Origin: Planctomycetaceae bacterium
GTDB taxonomy: Bacteria > Planctomycetota > Planctomycetia > Planctomycetales > Planctomycetaceae
Direction of reading: 5' to 3'
NCBI GenBank assembly: GCA_947463775.1
Contig: CANHVD010000306.1
Location: 1 to 6,950 of the forward strand
Length of the DNA: 6,950 bases
Shown: positions 5,981 through 6,950 of the stretch, piece after piece
Layout: the number at the start of each line of letters is the position of its first letter
Position numbering within the stretch: the stretch's first letter is position 1
Notes under the pieces: model-generated
Told to the model about the DNA's origin: nothing
What the model saw: the letters and a program-made list of their open reading frames with translations, nothing else
Databases searched by the model: none
Position numbers and translations under genes: made by a program

Positions 5981-6112
5981 ATGGACTGCATGAGTTCCAC
6001 CCGTTTTGTGTTTTTGTGCCTATTTGTCGCGGCATGCCATGCATCCCTGCGCGGCAAAACGGGCCTAAGAAAGACTTGCTGCCGGGCCGAACCGACCGAG
6101 ATTCACAACTGA
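5981..6112 (+). CDS. Doubtful 43-residue lipoprotein-like small ORF
   Basis: ATG at 5981, with a second Met at codon 4, to TGA at 6110-6112 gives 43 residues. The N-terminus has an Arg followed by a hydrophobic run and a lipobox-like VAAC: RFVFLCLFVAAC (residues 8-19), as in a lipoprotein signal peptide, then a short polar, Cys-containing tail. AGGA at 5964-5967 is 13 bases upstream, which is too far to be convincing. The frame runs through repeat copy 3, which argues that it is accidental. It could also be the remnant of a decayed lipoprotein gene. Confidence 0.15.
   Translation: MDCMSSTRFVFLCLFVAACHASLRGKTGLRKTCCRAEPTEIHN
6000..6063. repeat. 9-bp inverted repeat bracketing repeat copy 3
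   Basis: CCCGTTTTG (6000-6008) is the exact reverse complement of CAAAACGGG (6055-6063). The 64-base unit they define contains almost all of repeat copy 3. No target-site duplication is visible outside it, and copies 1 and 2 do not show the same bracket. Confidence 0.5.
6016..6057 (+). repeat. Dispersed 42-base repeat, copy 3 (most diverged)
   Basis: Ungapped identity is about 31 of 42 to copy 2 and 28 of 42 to copy 1. The invariant GTCGCGGCA is at 6026-6034. As in copies 1 and 2, a CTGCAT lies upstream (5986-5991), but 8-9 bases farther away. It lies 163 bases upstream of the ATG at 6221. Confidence 0.6.
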
Positions 6113-6220
6113 GTCCTTCTTGGCGGAGGAGGCGGTTCGTAATTGATTTCGATCGGGAAGCCTGCGAAACTGCCGGTGTGAGTGCAGGATGCCAGAATAT
6201 TCTCGCCGTGAGTGAAGACT

Positions 6221-6950
6221 ATGCCAGCGATTTCAATTCCTTGCCCCGCCTGTGGCGCGTCATTGAAACTTCCGGATACAAGCCTCATCGGCAAAACGGC
6301 TAAGTGTCCCAAGTGTCGGCATCGGTTTGTCCTGACACTGCCGGAAACCGACGAGGTTCCTCTGGCACTGGCAGATGTCCCCGTGCTGCCTTTGGCTCCC
6401 AAAATGGGAACTGGCGCGCGCTGGGTTCCGGATGAAGCACCGGCGTACCCCGCGGCACCACCGGCCGCTCCGGTGTTCCCGCAGTTTTCGCAAACGCCGA
6501 ACGCGGGAGCGTTTGGCTCACCGCCTTTGAGTGGTGGCAGCAATGAGATTGTGATCCCCGACTTTCTGGCGCCGCCCACCGCCGCGGGGGGGAAGGCTTC
6601 CACAGCCGAGATCAATACCGGGGCTCCGTTTACAGCAGGTGCCGTTGCACCGAATGCACTTGCAGCCTCAACACGGGCCAAGGGAAAACCTGCCGCAAAG
6701 AAGCGTCGTCGCGGAAGTCGTGCCGGGATCATCGCGATGGTGATCACTGCGATACTCGTTGCAGCCGGCGGATATGGCGCGTATGTAATCAATCAGCAGA
6801 AGACGCAGCAGGTCAAGAAAGCGCCTGCGGTTAACAAGGGTTGGGAAGCGAAGAAAGTTGAATTGGCCGCGTCGAATGAAAACGCTGAAGCATTAAGCCC
6901 CACTTCGGGGAAAGCGATTCCACTGGATTATCTGCCGTTCACGCCTCACC
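6221..6950 (+). CDS. MJ0042-type zinc-ribbon, single-pass membrane protein (3' truncated by window edge)
   Basis: This frame is open from ATG 6221 to the window end, giving at least 243 residues. Residues 7-36 form a zinc ribbon with CPAC (8-11) and CPKC (29-32), matching the MJ0042-type finger that begins many planctomycete proteins. A Pro/Ala/Gly-rich linker (about 40-160), probably disordered, follows. A basic patch KKRRRGSR (160-167) then leads to one hydrophobic helix, AGIIAMVITAILVAAGGYGAYVI (168-190). The positive patch before the helix predicts the zinc ribbon inside the cytoplasm and the remaining C-terminal part outside. The sequence after the helix ends in IPLDYLPFTPH, where a further domain probably begins. 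An in-frame TGA at 6209-6211 limits the start to GTG 6212 or ATG 6221, and ATG is preferred. There is no strong ribosome site. Function unknown; the ribbon may bind protein or nucleic acid rather than catalyse. Confidence 0.85.
   Translation, partial: MPAISIPCPACGASLKLPDTSLIGKTAKCPKCRHRFVLTLPETDEVPLALADVPVLPLAPKMGTGARWVPDEAPAYPAAPPAAPVFPQFSQTPNAGAFGSPPLSGGSNEIVIPDFLAPPTAAGGKASTAEINTGAPFTAGAVAPNALAASTRAKGKPAAKKRRRGSRAGIIAMVITAILVAAGGYGAYVINQQKTQQVKKAPAVNKGWEAKKVELAASNENAEALSPTSGKAIPLDYLPFTPH

Larger units (their letters stand above)
5850..6220. other. 371-base spacer between the HD gene and the zinc-ribbon gene
   Basis: The spacer contains an 8-bp hairpin (5897-5923), a doubtful small reading frame (5981-6112), repeat copy 3 (6016-6057) bracketed by a 9-bp inverted repeat, and a purine-rich stretch near 6120-6135. 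No clear promoter boxes were found. A longer open frame (5905-6303) crosses it but overlaps the next gene and looks non-coding. Confidence 0.5.

Noticed and set aside
5905..6303. Open frame of 132 codons across the spacer before the zinc-ribbon gene
   Set aside because: It overlaps the well-supported start at 6221 by 83 bases in another frame, runs through a hairpin and a repeat copy, and has no recognisable protein features.
6103..6792. Minus-strand open frame of 229 codons
   Set aside because: It is antisense to the zinc-ribbon membrane protein, whose CxxC pairs and helix are clear. The Gly/Ala/Pro richness simply mirrors the linker.
1..6950. Defence island, CRISPR array, insertion sequence, prophage, tRNA or rRNA
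   Set aside because: No regularly spaced repeats, cas-like, transposase, integrase or RNA-gene features were seen. All well-supported genes are ordinary metabolic or structural types.

Overview
The window looks like chromosomal DNA from a planctomycete. The grounds are a Tat-signal Gfo/Idh/MocA oxidoreductase of the type amplified in that phylum, a protein with an N-terminal MJ0042-type zinc ribbon followed by a Pro/Ala linker and one membrane helix, moderate GC, weak or absent Shine-Dalgarno sites at several genes, and long gene-poor spacers rich in palindromes. This assignment is inference from gene types and style, not from a marker gene.

Layout. Bases 2-160 hold the Lys/Arg/Pro-rich C-terminal tail of a plus-strand gene that begins outside the window. 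A 459-base spacer (161-619) follows, carrying two stacked hairpins, copy 1 of a dispersed repeat and a 12-base direct repeat. Next is a Tat-exported Gfo/Idh/MocA oxidoreductase (620-1972, +), closed by a textbook intrinsic terminator (2013-2052). It converges on an aldo/keto reductase (2124-3128, -), with a 15-bp palindrome between the two. A divergent spacer with a large interrupted dyad (3251-3300) separates the aldo/keto reductase from a cytoplasmic sulfite-oxidase-like molybdopterin oxidoreductase (3424-4131, +). After a 308-base spacer with repeat copy 2 comes an HD-domain phosphohydrolase of the SAMHD1/COG1078 type (4440-5849, +). A 371-base spacer with repeat copy 3 leads to an MJ0042 zinc-ribbon membrane protein (6221 to the window end, +), which is open at its 3' end.

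How the genes relate. They look like independent single-gene transcription units: spacers are long, strands switch, and hairpins separate most units. Three are redox enzymes (two NAD(P)-type, one molybdopterin-type), but nothing shows that they form one pathway. I see no defence island, mobile element, CRISPR array, tRNA or rRNA.

The most interesting signal is non-coding. A 42-base element occurs three times without gaps (313-354, 4222-4263, 6016-6057), always on the plus strand, always in a spacer, and always 160-270 bases upstream of a plus-strand start codon. Pairwise identity is about 79%, 74% and 67%, around an invariant GTCGCGGCA. It is either a family of dispersed intergenic repeats or a structured RNA leader.
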